From: Alkalibacterium iburiense
Lineage (GTDB): Bacteria; Bacillota; Bacilli; Lactobacillales; Carnobacteriaceae_A
Direction: 5' to 3'
NCBI RefSeq assembly: GCF_039521845.1
Contig: NZ_BAAACW010000110.1
Coordinates: 1-50,245, forward strand
DNA length: 50,245 nucleotides
Position 1 is the stretch's first letter, and each line of letters opens with the position of its first letter. The notes beneath the pieces were generated by a model. The model was given only the letters and a program-made list of their open reading frames with translations, did no database searches and was not told the origin of the DNA. A program made the position numbers and the translations under genes. Of the stretch, positions 16,237 through 25,679 are shown piece after piece.

Positions 16237-17997
16237 ATGGATTACAACCGTTTCATGCAGAAAATTGATAAACAAATTAACAAGATGGACGAACAAACCC
16301 TTCGTTCATGGATAAGAAACTATGCTCGGAAGTTACCGGAAAATAGCAGAACTCATTTTTTAGAGAAATTTAATTCCTCGGAAGTTGAAGATAAGCAGAC
16401 ATTGTTAGCACGCCTGCAAAATGTTGAGGAGTGGATTGACAGTGTTCGTTCTGCGGAAGTCTTTATATACCTCGTATTGAATGAATACTATGATGACTGG
16501 CATCATGAGCCAGAAGATGAATTTATCGATGTGAAAGATCCACTAGATGTCTTTGAACGATTCAAAGATAGCTGTCAGTTGGTAGAAGATTTAGTAGAGA
16601 GAGGGATGTATCAGGAAACGGACCAGTTGTTAAGCGAGTTAATCGCCATTGATGTTTTAGCATATGCTGTTCTTGAGGACGAGTATGACGATGTCCATTA
16701 TGACACTACTTTTGAAAATACAGAATTATTCGAGCAGACGTATACTGACCGAGATGTTTTTATTCGTTTATGGCTATATGCTATAGCGATGGGGTATACC
16801 GGAGAAGAACGGTTGAAAAAGCTATATAAAGTAATGAAAGCGCACAACATTATTGACATAGATAAGATGAAGACGGCTGGAAAAGTAGAAGTTGATACTG
16901 AATCTTTTGTCGATGAGTGGATTGAATTCTTAATCACACAACCGGGTAGACATGCGTATGACTCTTTGGTGCAAGTATGTGCTTCTTACAAAGATTTAAA
17001 CTATTTAGAAGAGAATATTGAACGTTTCGGCCAGCAGCATCCCCAACTCTATCTCAATGTGCTGGCTAACAAACTGGATCTTGAATACACAGAAGAGCGA
17101 TTAAATGATTGGAGATTAGTTGCCTGGTTTAAACCAAATGAGGTAGAAGCAAAAATAAAAAAACTGTCCCAAAAAGAATGCGAAGACATCTTATCATTTA
17201 TCCATTTTGCCAAAGAGAAAATGCCAGATGGGTCGTTTATCAAGTCAGACGTAATGGAGATTGGCTATGTGATTGCGAGTCATTTAAACCATTTTTCCGA
17301 CATGAAGCTGTTTAGAAAATTAGCTTTTGTGCACCGTTCGAGTCCGATAAACTACTTGCGTTTGAGACCGCATCTTAACCCTGGTGAAGAAGTAGAAGCG
17401 GTCATACATGTTTGGTCTAACGATGTACCGAAAGTTGATAATCCAAGAAAACCGGATAAGCATTTAACTGAAAATAAGTTAACCGACAATGAATATAGCA
17501 GTATTCCATTTTTTACTGGTAATTCTTATGAGTACTACTTAAAGTGTAAAGAAAATAAAATAACTCTTGGTTGGAGCTATGACAGTTTGGGTCTGGCTGT
17601 TCCATTGTTATTGCTTTTACGTAGAGAAACGGATGAAGAGACGCCTGTTAAAGGAATAATTGAGGACGAGATAAGAAGCCGTTTAGTGACTCATCCAAGA
17701 GATCAAGTCTATTTTAGTCGTGCTTTCAGACAGTTAAAACATACGACGTCACTTTCCGAAGTTGAAAAAGAAGAGATACTTAAGTGGATCAAACAAACGA
17801 TAGATAAACGCACAGAAGCACTGCTGAGCGAAAAATTACGAAACAGCTACCATAAAGCAGCGGAACTCATAATCGCTTACGGAGAAGTCATCGAATCTAT
17901 GGGTAACCTTGGTGCCAAAGAAAAAATCGCAAATGATTATCTCAAGAAGTACAGCCGATTTAATCGTTTTAGAAAAGAAGTAAAAGAACTATTATAA
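16237..17997 (+). CDS. Large helical protein of unknown function
   Basis: A 586-residue soluble, strongly charged protein that I do not recognise. It appears all-helical, with repeated pairs of amphipathic helices of the TPR/HEAT kind in the first 400 residues (for example LVEDLVERGMYQETDQLLSE). Acidic patches such as NEYYDDWHHEPEDEF stand out. No signal peptide, membrane segment or catalytic motif is visible. AGAAGGAG lies before the ATG. It stands alone between two terminators or gaps. Its base composition is closer to the core genes than that of the 12.8-14.2 kb module. Confidence 0.75.
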   Translation: MDYNRFMQKIDKQINKMDEQTLRSWIRNYARKLPENSRTHFLEKFNSSEVEDKQTLLARLQNVEEWIDSVRSAEVFIYLVLNEYYDDWHHEPEDEFIDVKDPLDVFERFKDSCQLVEDLVERGMYQETDQLLSELIAIDVLAYAVLEDEYDDVHYDTTFENTELFEQTYTDRDVFIRLWLYAIAMGYTGEERLKKLYKVMKAHNIIDIDKMKTAGKVEVDTESFVDEWIEFLITQPGRHAYDSLVQVCASYKDLNYLEENIERFGQQHPQLYLNVLANKLDLEYTEERLNDWRLVAWFKPNEVEAKIKKLSQKECEDILSFIHFAKEKMPDGSFIKSDVMEIGYVIASHLNHFSDMKLFRKLAFVHRSSPINYLRLRPHLNPGEEVEAVIHVWSNDVPKVDNPRKPDKHLTENKLTDNEYSSIPFFTGNSYEYYLKCKENKITLGWSYDSLGLAVPLLLLLRRETDEETPVKGIIEDEIRSRLVTHPRDQVYFSRAFRQLKHTTSLSEVEKEEILKWIKQTIDKRTEALLSEKLRNSYHKAAELIIAYGEVIESMGNLGAKEKIANDYLKKYSRFNRFRKEVKELL

Positions 17998-18108
17998 ATT
18001 AATATATTATTAAAAGTGAACAAGTCTTTTTAAAGGTTGTTTATAAAGCTTTTAAAAAGTTGGTAACTATAGTATAATAAATTAAACAAATTAAAGAGGT
18101 GATGAAGT

Positions 18109-18438
18109 ATGACATTGGAGATGATGGGAGACATTGCAAAAGGGTCAATCACGGATGTAAAGAATAGTCCGATGGATGTTTTCAAATTATCAGCTGAGCT
18201 AAATCAGGCAGTCTATATATTGAACAGAAACAATGTTGCAGGGGTTGTGCTCGATAAAGAGTTATACGAAAAAATGGCTCAAACAATTGAAGAACTTGCG
18301 GAAAAATTACATGATGCTGAAGTCTACAAAAGAATTCAAGAACATGATTCTCAAGAAAATCCTGTAACTTACTCTTTAGAGGAATCAGGTATAGATCTGT
18401 CAGATGTAGAATATTCTGAAGATGATGGCTGGGAGTAA
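18109..18438 (+). CDS. Phd/YefM-type antitoxin
   Basis: A 109-residue protein whose N-terminal half (SPMDVFKLSAELNQAVYILNRNNVAGVVLDKELYEKM) matches the Phd/YefM DNA-binding fold, followed by an acidic C-terminal tail (SDVEYSEDDGWE) suited to bind a basic toxin. It lies 3 bp before a RelE-type toxin gene, forming a type II pair in antitoxin-toxin order. RBS AGAGGTGATG precedes the ATG, and TATAAT at 18073-18078 is the likely -10. Autorepression by the pair is expected from family knowledge. Confidence 0.85.
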   Translation: MTLEMMGDIAKGSITDVKNSPMDVFKLSAELNQAVYILNRNNVAGVVLDKELYEKMAQTIEELAEKLHDAEVYKRIQEHDSQENPVTYSLEESGIDLSDVEYSEDDGWE

Positions 18439-18441
18439 TGT

Positions 18442-18735
18442 ATGTATACTTTAAAACTACTCCGTGGAGCACGTCATGATTTAGATAACTTAGATGGCTC
18501 TCAAAGAAAACTAGTAGATAAGTCTCTAAGAAAGATAGAAAAAATGGGTATGCATGCAGGAGAATTACTCAGAGGAGATTTGTCCGGCTGTAGAAAACTA
18601 AAACATAAAAAAGCAGGTTTAAGAGTGGTGTTCAGAGAAGCATCAGGTCATATCGAAATTATTGAGATAGTTGCCATTGGAAAAAGAAGCGATTCAGAAG
18701 TATATAAAATAGCTAGCAAAAGGATATTGGAATGA
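18442..18735 (+). CDS. RelE/ParE-family toxin
   Basis: A 97-residue basic protein with the RelE/ParE pattern: helical N-terminus (RGARHDLDNLDGSQRK), then LSGCRKLKHKKAGLRVVFRE and a final VAIGKRSDSEVYKIASKRI. The Arg in the GLRVVF strand and the closing KR-x-(S/D)-x-x-VY block are the usual active region of mRNA-cleaving RelE toxins. The gene appears intact and is cotranscribed with the antitoxin. The target (ribosome-bound mRNA or gyrase) cannot be told from sequence alone. Confidence 0.87.
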   Translation: MYTLKLLRGARHDLDNLDGSQRKLVDKSLRKIEKMGMHAGELLRGDLSGCRKLKHKKAGLRVVFREASGHIEIIEIVAIGKRSDSEVYKIASKRILE

Positions 18736-18844
18736 CAATAACGTTTGAAAGGTATATGGATGTAATGGTTCAACTTTGCTTGAAGATGATGGCAAATTAC
18801 AAGATATATCCAACAAGTGTAGAGATAACATATATAATAGAATA

Positions 18845-18887
18845 AAAACAGCAGACTCAGAGTGTGATACTTTAAGTCTGCTGTTTT
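18845..18887 (+). terminator. Terminator after the RelE-type pair (CAGCAGAC stem)
   Basis: AAAACAGCAGACT (18845-18857) pairs perfectly with AGTCTGCTGTTTT (18875-18887). The gap 18736-19033 holds nothing else that I recognise. Confidence 0.8.
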
Positions 18888-19033
18888 ACACTGTATTATT
18901 CTGCAGTATACAACAGTTCACCCATTTGCATTTTCTTTCCAAATGTAGTGTAGACTTGTTATGATGAACTGGTAAGAGCAAGTACAGTCTAATAAAATGT
19001 CACTTCAAATCTAAGTTAAGGATGTTAATTATT

Positions 19034-21859
19034 ATGTCTAAATCAATAGAACAGGAAAATAAGAAGTTAAAAAAAGAAGTCAAACTGTTAAAAGAAAGAG
19101 TAAGCATACTTGAAGCTGAAATTCAAGAATATAAAGGGACAGTTTTAAATGAAACCACTATAGATAACCAAGTGAATCCAGCTTCAAACGGCTTTATAAA
19201 AAATAAAGAAAGTGACACATCATTTAACAAATTTGCCTCTCCTGCTGAAAAAATCAAATTGTATCGCTCTCTTTTCAAAGGAAGGGAAGATGTTTATGCT
19301 CAAAAGTTTATTCATTCTCAAACTGGAAGAGTAGGTTATGCACCTGCAAAACTTCCTTATTGGGAAAGAAGTAAGGATAGAGAATATGAACCTTTTAATT
19401 TTAATGTGGCAGAACGTCATTTAAAAGGAGAAAAGAACTTCGTTGCAGGTTTATTCCCTATAACTTTAGACGATACGTGTTACTTTTTAGCCATTGATTT
19501 AGACAATAAAGAATGGGAGAAAGATGTGACTGCTTTAAGAGAAGTTTGTGCCGAGCATACTATCCCTATTTGTGTAGAGCGATCACAATCTGGCGACGGA
19601 GCACATGTCTGGTTTTTCTTTTCTTCAGATCAAAAAGCTTCTATCGCTAGAAAGTTTGGAACTGAACTAATAAAAGCTGCAATGAGTAAACGACATGAAC
19701 TTGATTTTGCATCTTTTGATCGCCTATTTCCTAACCAAGATACGGTACCAAAAGGAGGATTTGGTAATTTGATTGCCTTACCACTGCAAAAAGAAGCCCG
19801 AAAAAATGGAAATAGCGTCTTTATTGACGAAGGGTTTGAAGCTTACCCGGATCAATGGGCTTATTTAGCTAGTATTCAAAAGATACCAAATGAAGAGTTA
19901 AGTAAGTATATTGAGATTTTAGTAAGAGAAAATGGCGAACAAGAAAACATGGGTACTAAGAAAGCAAAGAACACAAAAATTTCAGATAAAGATTTCTCTG
20001 CTACTGTGACAGTCATCTTATCGAACATGATCTATATAAGCAAAAAAGGCATTTCTTCCAAAGGGTTGAGTCATTTGAAATGGATGGCTGCTTTTTATAA
20101 CCCTGAGTTCTATCAATTGCAGGCCATGCGGAGGTCAACTTACCGTGTGCAGCGAATCATTGCTTGTCATGAAGAAACCGCTGAACACATTATTTTGCCT
20201 AGAGGATTAAAGGACGAAATAATCTATTTATTAGATACCAACAACGTTACATACAGAGTGAACGACGATAGAAATATCGGAAAAACTCTTCCTGTTTCTT
20301 TTAAAGGAGAATTATGGCCGCAACAAAAAGAAGCGGTGTCTAAGATGCTAGAACACGATACTGGTATCTTAAGTGGATCAACAGCTTTTGGAAAGACAGT
20401 CGCTGCTTTGAACATGATAACTGAACGTAAAGTAAATACACTTATTTTAGTTAATAAAGTCTCACTTGCTAATCAATGGAAAAAACGGATTTGTGAATTT
20501 TTAGAATGGCAAGGTGATGAAACAGAAGACTCATTTGTTGGCCAACTTGGGGGTGGCAAAAAGAAACTATCAAGTAAGATTGATGTTGCATTACTTCAAT
20601 CCTTATACCGAAAAGGAGAAGTACATGAATGTGTGGAAAACTACGGAATGGTTATTGTAGATGAATGTCATCATATTTCAGCTTTCAGTTTTGAGAGCGT
20701 ATTAAAACAAGTGAACGCTAAATATGTCTATGGATTGACAGCAACTCCGAAAAGAAAAGATGGACATCAGCCAATTATCCATATGCAATGTGGCGATATA
20801 CGTTTTCAAGACAACGCAAAAGAACAAGCCAGAGAACGACCATTCGACCATACTTTGGTCACTCGTTTTACACCTCTCGATCCCACTATTTCTAACGAAC
20901 AGCCTGTACAATCTGTGTATTCACAATTAGTAGAAAATGATGTTAGAAACGAAATGATTGCCCGTGATATCATCGATCAAAATAAAGAAAATCGCTATAA
21001 CTTAGTACTGACAGAACGGATTGAACATATTGAAAAGTTAAAGGACTTATTAGCGGATAAATTAAAGTATCTCTTTGTTTTAACTGGGAGTAAAGGAGCT
21101 AAGCATAACAGAGAAACAATGGAGAAAATCGAGAATTTGTCAGATGGGAAGCCATTCACTATTTTATCGACTGGAAAGTATATAGGTGAAGGCTTTGATG
21201 AAGCAAGGTTGGATACTCTATTTATAGCTATGCCAATTTCATGGAAAGGACGTGTACAGCAATACGCTGGACGATTACACCGATTACATGAAAGCAAAGA
21301 AGAAGTGCGCATTTTTGATTATGCAGATATACATGTTCCGGTTCTTGAGCGAATGTACCAAAAGAGATTAACGGGTTATGCAAGTATGGGTTACACTATA
21401 AATGTTGATGGTCAAGATGATAAACGGCAATCTATATTTGAAACGGATACTTACTTTGATACGCTTAAAAAAGATATGAAAAATGCTAAAAAAGAAATTA
21501 TGATAAGTAGCCCGTCTTTATCCAAAAAACAAATCAAGCAATTTCAAAATAAATTTTCTAGTAAAGAAGCAAACATTTTAATATCTACAAAAGAAAGCAG
21601 TGATATTAAGAATAAGAACCATCGTGAATCTAGAAAAATAGCTATTAACAAACTTCAAAAAGCAGGATACTCATTGTTATTAAAAGAGAATAGTTACCAT
21701 AGGTGCGTCATTATAGATCATTCAATTATTTGGTATGGCAGTATAGATTTGTTGGGATACAGTAAAAAGGAGGGAAGTTTTATTCGGATTGAAAGTCCAG
21801 TACTCGCCAAAGAGATGGAAGCGGCAGTGCTTGATAACGAGTATGAAAAGTTGGATTAG
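19034..21859 (+). CDS. TOTE-type primase, SF2 helicase and PLD-like fusion
   Basis: A 941-residue multidomain protein. A coiled coil (about 1-36) is followed by an archaeo-eukaryotic-primase-like domain of the TOTE conflict-system type (about 70-285), with catalytic Asp155/Asp157 in AIDLDN and SGDGAHVWFFF (His191). An SF2 helicase follows: Walker A GSTAFGKT (448-455), DECH (543-546), TAT (569-571), and GEGFD plus QYAGRLHR in motifs V-VI. The end resembles a phospholipase-D nuclease (WYGSIDLLG), but its HKD box is degenerate (YHRCVIID, about 888-895). Such proteins are thought to act in conflict with mobile DNA. The start at 19034 is preferred over 19022 for spacing to AAGGA. Confidence 0.82.
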   Translation: MSKSIEQENKKLKKEVKLLKERVSILEAEIQEYKGTVLNETTIDNQVNPASNGFIKNKESDTSFNKFASPAEKIKLYRSLFKGREDVYAQKFIHSQTGRVGYAPAKLPYWERSKDREYEPFNFNVAERHLKGEKNFVAGLFPITLDDTCYFLAIDLDNKEWEKDVTALREVCAEHTIPICVERSQSGDGAHVWFFFSSDQKASIARKFGTELIKAAMSKRHELDFASFDRLFPNQDTVPKGGFGNLIALPLQKEARKNGNSVFIDEGFEAYPDQWAYLASIQKIPNEELSKYIEILVRENGEQENMGTKKAKNTKISDKDFSATVTVILSNMIYISKKGISSKGLSHLKWMAAFYNPEFYQLQAMRRSTYRVQRIIACHEETAEHIILPRGLKDEIIYLLDTNNVTYRVNDDRNIGKTLPVSFKGELWPQQKEAVSKMLEHDTGILSGSTAFGKTVAALNMITERKVNTLILVNKVSLANQWKKRICEFLEWQGDETEDSFVGQLGGGKKKLSSKIDVALLQSLYRKGEVHECVENYGMVIVDECHHISAFSFESVLKQVNAKYVYGLTATPKRKDGHQPIIHMQCGDIRFQDNAKEQARERPFDHTLVTRFTPLDPTISNEQPVQSVYSQLVENDVRNEMIARDIIDQNKENRYNLVLTERIEHIEKLKDLLADKLKYLFVLTGSKGAKHNRETMEKIENLSDGKPFTILSTGKYIGEGFDEARLDTLFIAMPISWKGRVQQYAGRLHRLHESKEEVRIFDYADIHVPVLERMYQKRLTGYASMGYTINVDGQDDKRQSIFETDTYFDTLKKDMKNAKKEIMISSPSLSKKQIKQFQNKFSSKEANILISTKESSDIKNKNHRESRKIAINKLQKAGYSLLLKENSYHRCVIIDHSIIWYGSIDLLGYSKKEGSFIRIESPVLAKEMEAAVLDNEYEKLD

Positions 21860-21898
21860 AAAAATTAAGGTTCATAGACAAATTATATTAAGATTGAA

Positions 21899-22080
21899 AA
21901 ATGTACAGAAATGATTGAGGAATTTTTTGCTGATTACGAAGGAGAGTTTTTAAATGCTAATGATAAGTTTGATTGGGGAGAGTTAGTAGGAAGGCAGTTA
22001 CTCTAGCAGACAGGAGAAAAAGAATTACTCCTTCATATTTGTGTGCCAGATGATTTTACTATTAAGAGTAAAGTTTTATA
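21899..22080 (+). pseudogene. Small broken gene of unknown family
   Basis: The frame reads EMIEEFFADYEGEFLNAND and continues FDWGELVGRQLL to an in-frame TAG (22004-22006), then on as QTGEKELLLHICVPDDFTIK to a TAA. The protein-like sequence on both sides of the stop suggests a gene killed by one nonsense change. I do not recognise the family. No clear ribosome site is seen. Confidence 0.45.
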
Positions 22081-22213
22081 AAGGATTCCGATGTATGTCT
22101 AGAAAAGAAAGATTTAGTTTGATATAAAGATGTAATTTATTGGAATAAATGTTGTGTTCTTTGCATTACGTTATTTAATGTTGAGGAGTATAATGAATAT
22201 AGAGGTGTGAAAT

Positions 22214-22444
22214 ATGTCAATTACTAAATTACGTAAACACGGAAAATCTGTTGTCGTTACAATACCAGCTAATGAAGCAAAAAATTTAAATTTGGACGTT
22301 GAATATAATGTCAGTACAGATGAACATGGAAACATCTCACTAATTCCTAAACTAGAAAACCCATTTAAACATGCGAAACCTGGTGAATATTATGAGAAAG
22401 ATGTCTGGGAGAATATGAAACCTGTAGGAGAAGAGGTTTGGTAA
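22214..22444 (+). CDS. mazE: MazE/PemI-type antitoxin (copy 1)
   Basis: A 76-residue AbrB-like swapped-hairpin antitoxin: KLRKHGKSVVVTIPANEAKNLNL is the DNA-binding fold, and the tail (YYEKDVWENMKPVGEEVW) is the toxin-binding part. It directly precedes a MazF gene that has an early stop codon, so this antitoxin now lacks its partner. RBS AGAGGTG precedes the ATG. CATTA-N7-TAATG (22164-22180), just before a TATAAT at 22189-22194, may be its operator. It is clearly homologous along its length to the copy at 25680. Confidence 0.85.
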   Translation: MSITKLRKHGKSVVVTIPANEAKNLNLDVEYNVSTDEHGNISLIPKLENPFKHAKPGEYYEKDVWENMKPVGEEVW

Positions 22445-22747
22445 ATGACAATACCTAAGTACATTCCAGACAAAGGGGATATCATATAGATTAATTTTGA
22501 CCCTTCTGCTGGTCTAGAGATTCAAAAAAGAAGGCCTGGTTTAGTGGTATCTTCATATGCGTTCAATCAAAGTACAAACTTCGGGGTTATCTGTCCCATA
22601 ACATCTACTAAAAAGAATCTTCCTACTCGTTTTAGTTTAACGAGCACTTCAAAAATAAAAGGACAGGTATTAATCTCTCAATTAAAATCACTTGATTATA
22701 CTGAGAGACAATGTGAATTTGTTGAAAAATCTCTCATAATGAACTAG
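22445..22747 (+). pseudogene. MazF/PemK toxin gene killed by an in-frame TAG
   Basis: The frame starts with the ATG right after the mazE stop and reads PDKGDII, then TAG (22487-22489), then INFDPSAG, EIQKRRPGLVVSS and on to a natural end at 22747. The stop lies where MazF/PemK proteins usually have Trp (TGG to TAG is one change). Apart from that codon the frame is open, so loss is either recent or under some constraint. Any restart after the stop would lack the first strand and the loop of the active site. Confidence 0.85.
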
Positions 22748-22776
22748 AATAAATCAACCAACTTGTTTCAAATGAA

Positions 22777-22816
22777 ACAACAGCAGACCTAAGTATTATC
22801 ATAGGTCTGCTGTTGT
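22777..22816. terminator. Bidirectional terminator (CAGCAGACC stem)
   Basis: ACAACAGCAGACCT (22777-22790) pairs perfectly with AGGTCTGCTGTTGT (22803-22816). It lies between the convergent dead mazF and the intact minus-strand mazF. A short GTTTCA/TGAAAC palindrome overlaps its left edge. Confidence 0.75.
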
Positions 22817-22834
22817 AGTTTATCAAATCGTTTT

Positions 22835-23185
22835 TTAGAAAAAATTATGAATGACTTCACTAATTTTCTCTATTACATCAGGGTTTAGATGCGCGATTGG
22901 ATTTCCTATAACACGTGAAATAGGATCAATACTTCTTATATGTTGAAGTAAGATAGTTCCCTTAACGTTATCATTATCTGGAATTGAAACAAAGAATGGT
23001 GAAACTACAAACCGCTTTTCTTTATATTTTTGAGAATTGCTTATAGGAGCTATTAAGACGGTGTTTAAAAGCTGATTATAATGATTATTACTGACAACTA
23101 AACATGGCCTAGTCTTTTTTGTTTCTGTTCCTTTTGATGGATCTAAATTAACGAGTATAATATCTCCTTGTCTGAGTTTAGCCAT
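22835..23185 (-). CDS. mazF: MazF/PemK-type endoribonuclease toxin, intact
   Basis: A 116-residue toxin of the MazF family, which cuts mRNA at short sequence motifs. It shows the family start RQGDIILVNLDPSKGTE, then KKTRPCLVVSN with the conserved Arg-Pro, and LIAPIS with the conserved Pro. The length is normal. Its first codon overlaps the last base of the mazE gene by one base, so translation is coupled. It is the only complete MazF of three in this region. RBS signals lie within the end of mazE. Confidence 0.9.
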   Translation of the reverse strand: MAKLRQGDIILVNLDPSKGTETKKTRPCLVVSNNHYNQLLNTVLIAPISNSQKYKEKRFVVSPFFVSIPDNDNVKGTILLQHIRSIDPISRVIGNPIAHLNPDVIEKISEVIHNFF

Positions 23186-23457
23186 TAATCAAAATCCTCA
23201 GCTTCTATATCTGTTCCCCATTTCATTTCTTCGTCATCAATAGGACCGTACTTTGCCTGCTGTTCTTCCACTATTTCCCAAAAGGCTTGTTTTTTATCAA
23301 CACCTTTGATAACCACTTGACCTAAGTCGTTAGTATAAAAAATAATTTGATCATGGGACTTAATATCTAAAGCAGTTCGAATAGACTTTGGAATAGTTAC
23401 TTGGTTTTTTGATGTAATTTTTGCAGTGACAGTATTTTTTTCTTTGTTGCTAATCAT
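23185..23457 (-). CDS. mazE: AbrB/MazE-type antitoxin
   Basis: A 90-residue antitoxin with an AbrB/SpoVT-type N-terminus (TAKITSKNQVTIPKSIRTALDI) and an acidic tail (DDEEMKWGTDIEAEDFD) that would block the toxin. The open frame begins at a GTG (23466), but AGGAG lies 8 bases before the ATG at 23457, which is preferred. An extended -10 (TG-C-TATAAT on the minus strand, 23488-23496) and two GTAAGGA repeats (23502-23518) upstream are the likely promoter and operator. This antitoxin is of a different subtype from the two orphan mazE copies. Confidence 0.87.
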   Translation of the reverse strand: MISNKEKNTVTAKITSKNQVTIPKSIRTALDIKSHDQIIFYTNDLGQVVIKGVDKKQAFWEIVEEQQAKYGPIDDEEMKWGTDIEAEDFD

Positions 23458-23595
23458 TACATTCACTCCTAATTAATAGATATTCTTATTATAGCATAAA
23501 AGTAAGGAAAGGTAAGGAGTTTAACTTTATTTTTTATACTGTTGTTTTGAGTTAATGTGTTATGATAAACAAAACAATTAATAGGAGAAAAATTC

Positions 23596-24708
23596 ATGCT
23601 CATTAACACAACAGAAAAATTTTTAACAGAAATTGAAAAGGCAAAAGGGTCGCCACTCCCGCTGGATTCATATAAAAGTACTGAAAACTCATGGTTAGCT
23701 CATATTGCTATTTTAAATAGGAGAAAGGCGCTTGTGCTTATCCATTCAGAATCACAATTAACACTTGTAGCCTGGCCGCTTAAAAAAGAAGAATTGAGTA
23801 AAATTGAGAATATCATTCGCTATGTCAGACAAGCTTACTTCGATTATCTAGGACTAAACTGGGTCAAGCAGATGGAGATAGAGGAGAAAATAGAGAGCCG
23901 AGATCTGACGTTTACAAAAGGAAAAAATGTCGATACTGCAGACTATCTTGAAGAAGCAATGAGACCTTTAAAGATGGAAGTGAGAGGGTATGACGACGAG
24001 GTCATTGCCCAATTGAAAGTGATGGAAAAAGTGAATAACCGTATAGTCACTTATCCAGATGGAACCGAAGATACACCGTTAAATAAATGGGAATCATTCT
24101 TAAGCGATAAAGGATTAGGAGAGAACCTCGTATTCACGCCACCTGTTGCAGAAATAAAGGTAAGCCTTGAATTGGAAACAGAAGAAGATGTCGTGAGGGT
24201 TTTACAGGTTCCGATGACTTATACTTTTAATCAGTTGCATCACATATTGCAGGAAGCCTTCATGTGGGACGATTATCATTTGCATCAATTCACTTTTGAA
24301 AAACCAAATGGTATGTCTGTCTGTCTAGTAGACGACGATGAATCATTTGGATATAAACAAAGACAACAAATAATGAAATACGATGAAGAAGTGCAGCTGC
24401 TGGAATACATCCGTTCTGGAGATGTCTTTCTGTATGAATATGATTTCGGAGATGATTGGAGACATAGAATTGAAGTGACCCAAATCATTGAAAAGCCGAG
24501 TCTTCGAAAAGCGCGTTTAATAGACATGCAAGGGGACCCGGTACCTGAGGATGTCGGAGGAGTAGACGGCTATGCAGAATTTAAACAGGTGATGTCTAAT
24601 CCATCCGATGAACAGTATGAGCATTTTTCTATGTGGAGTGAACGATTCAGAAGTCGTTTATCCATACACACTTTAAATAGTATTAACTTTAGTTTAGATA
24701 GACTTTAA
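23596..24708 (+). CDS. Plasmid pRiA4b Orf3-family protein
   Basis: A 370-residue soluble protein. Residues about 185-345 form the pRiA4b Orf3-like domain: VPMTYTFNQLHHILQEAFMW, HLHQFTF, YEYDFGDDWRHRIEV and GGVDGYAEF are its signature blocks. The function is unknown; it is common on plasmids and in accessory regions. The N-terminal about 130 residues form a separate domain (NTTEKFLTEIEKAKGSPL). RBS AATAGGAG precedes the ATG, and TG-T-TATGAT (23558-23566) is a likely extended -10. A decayed paralogue lies at 11688-12500. Confidence 0.88.
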   Translation: MLINTTEKFLTEIEKAKGSPLPLDSYKSTENSWLAHIAILNRRKALVLIHSESQLTLVAWPLKKEELSKIENIIRYVRQAYFDYLGLNWVKQMEIEEKIESRDLTFTKGKNVDTADYLEEAMRPLKMEVRGYDDEVIAQLKVMEKVNNRIVTYPDGTEDTPLNKWESFLSDKGLGENLVFTPPVAEIKVSLELETEEDVVRVLQVPMTYTFNQLHHILQEAFMWDDYHLHQFTFEKPNGMSVCLVDDDESFGYKQRQQIMKYDEEVQLLEYIRSGDVFLYEYDFGDDWRHRIEVTQIIEKPSLRKARLIDMQGDPVPEDVGGVDGYAEFKQVMSNPSDEQYEHFSMWSERFRSRLSIHTLNSINFSLDRL

Positions 24709-24723
24709 GTTCAATTACGAGTC

Positions 24724-24752
24724 AAGCAGACCTATTTCGGTTTGCTTTTTTT
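24724..24752 (+). terminator. Terminator after the pRiA4b-type gene (AGCAGACC stem)
   Basis: AAGCAGACC (24724-24732) pairs with GGTTTGCTT (24739-24747), with one G-U pair, followed by a run of T. Confidence 0.85.
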
Positions 24753-24888
24753 TATGCTTCATTTTTTAAGATGAGTGATTAGTTCTAATCGTCAAAATAA
24801 TCAGACAGCTCATGCTATACTAGGGTTACTGGAAAAATTTGATTTCTTATAGACAAAAATATTATTATCTGTTGAAAGGAAGAAAAAA

Positions 24889-25554
24889 ATGTATTTAGAT
24901 ATTTTCGTCAAAATGTCCTTAGGAGCTTTGGCTGTATTTATTGTCTTTCGATTGATAGGCAAAAAGGCTGTTTCAGAATTAACCCCTTTTGATTTGCTTT
25001 ATGTGCTCGTACTTGGTGGATTACTGGAAACATCAATTTATGATCAGCAAGTTTCTGTCTTTCATATGTTGTTTGCTATATCTATTTGGGGTCTAGGAGT
25101 TTATGGGGTGGAAAAACTACTGGTGAAAACTGAAGTGGCTTCAAAAGCTTTGCAGGGAGAGCCTTCTGTTTTAATTCATAAGGGAAAAATAAATAAAGAA
25201 GCAATGAATAGGAACCACATTGATTTAGAACAACTAAGGGCATTATTGCGCCAGCAAGGCTGTTATACCTTGAAAGAAGCCTATTATGCTATTTTAGAAA
25301 TAAATGGAAGTGTGACAGTGATAAAAAAATCTGAAAAACAAGATCCATCTGTCCTGCTGATAGATGATGGGCGCATTGATCATGATACATTGGCTTCTAT
25401 TGATAAAGACGAAGATTGGTTACGAGAGAAATTGAATAAACAAAGGTATTCGAAGGTAGAGGATATCTTTTATGGTGATTGGCTTCCTGAAGGAGAGCTT
25501 TATCTTCATGCTGAATCAGCTATCATTGATGAAGAAGAAAGGTTGGATGGGTAA
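24889..25554 (+). CDS. yetF: YetF/DUF421-family membrane protein
   Basis: A 221-residue protein with two to three N-terminal membrane helices (about 5-22, 38-55 and 60-80) and a cytoplasmic YetF C-terminal domain (about 85-195; EPSVLIHKGKIN and LLRQQGCYTLKEAYYAILE are typical). The family is linked to spore and stress functions in Bacillus, but its biochemical job is unknown. The sequence RLIGKKAVSELTPFDLLYVL at the first loop is the family hallmark. TG-C-TATACT (24813-24821) is a likely extended -10. It forms its own unit. Confidence 0.9.
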   Translation: MYLDIFVKMSLGALAVFIVFRLIGKKAVSELTPFDLLYVLVLGGLLETSIYDQQVSVFHMLFAISIWGLGVYGVEKLLVKTEVASKALQGEPSVLIHKGKINKEAMNRNHIDLEQLRALLRQQGCYTLKEAYYAILEINGSVTVIKKSEKQDPSVLLIDDGRIDHDTLASIDKDEDWLREKLNKQRYSKVEDIFYGDWLPEGELYLHAESAIIDEEERLDG

Positions 25555-25679
25555 ATAGTATGTTGCTGTTCGTATGCTTTTACTTACATTTCTTGAGGGA
25601 CAGCATCCTACAGTTAATAGTGAAGGGTGCTTACTGAGTTATTTGCAGGGAAAGGGATAAACGATAGAAAGGAGAAGAC

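Noticed and set aside
18776..18964. Short plus-strand open frame after the RelE-type gene.
   Set aside because: It runs through the terminator hairpin at 18845-18887 and has no ribosome site.
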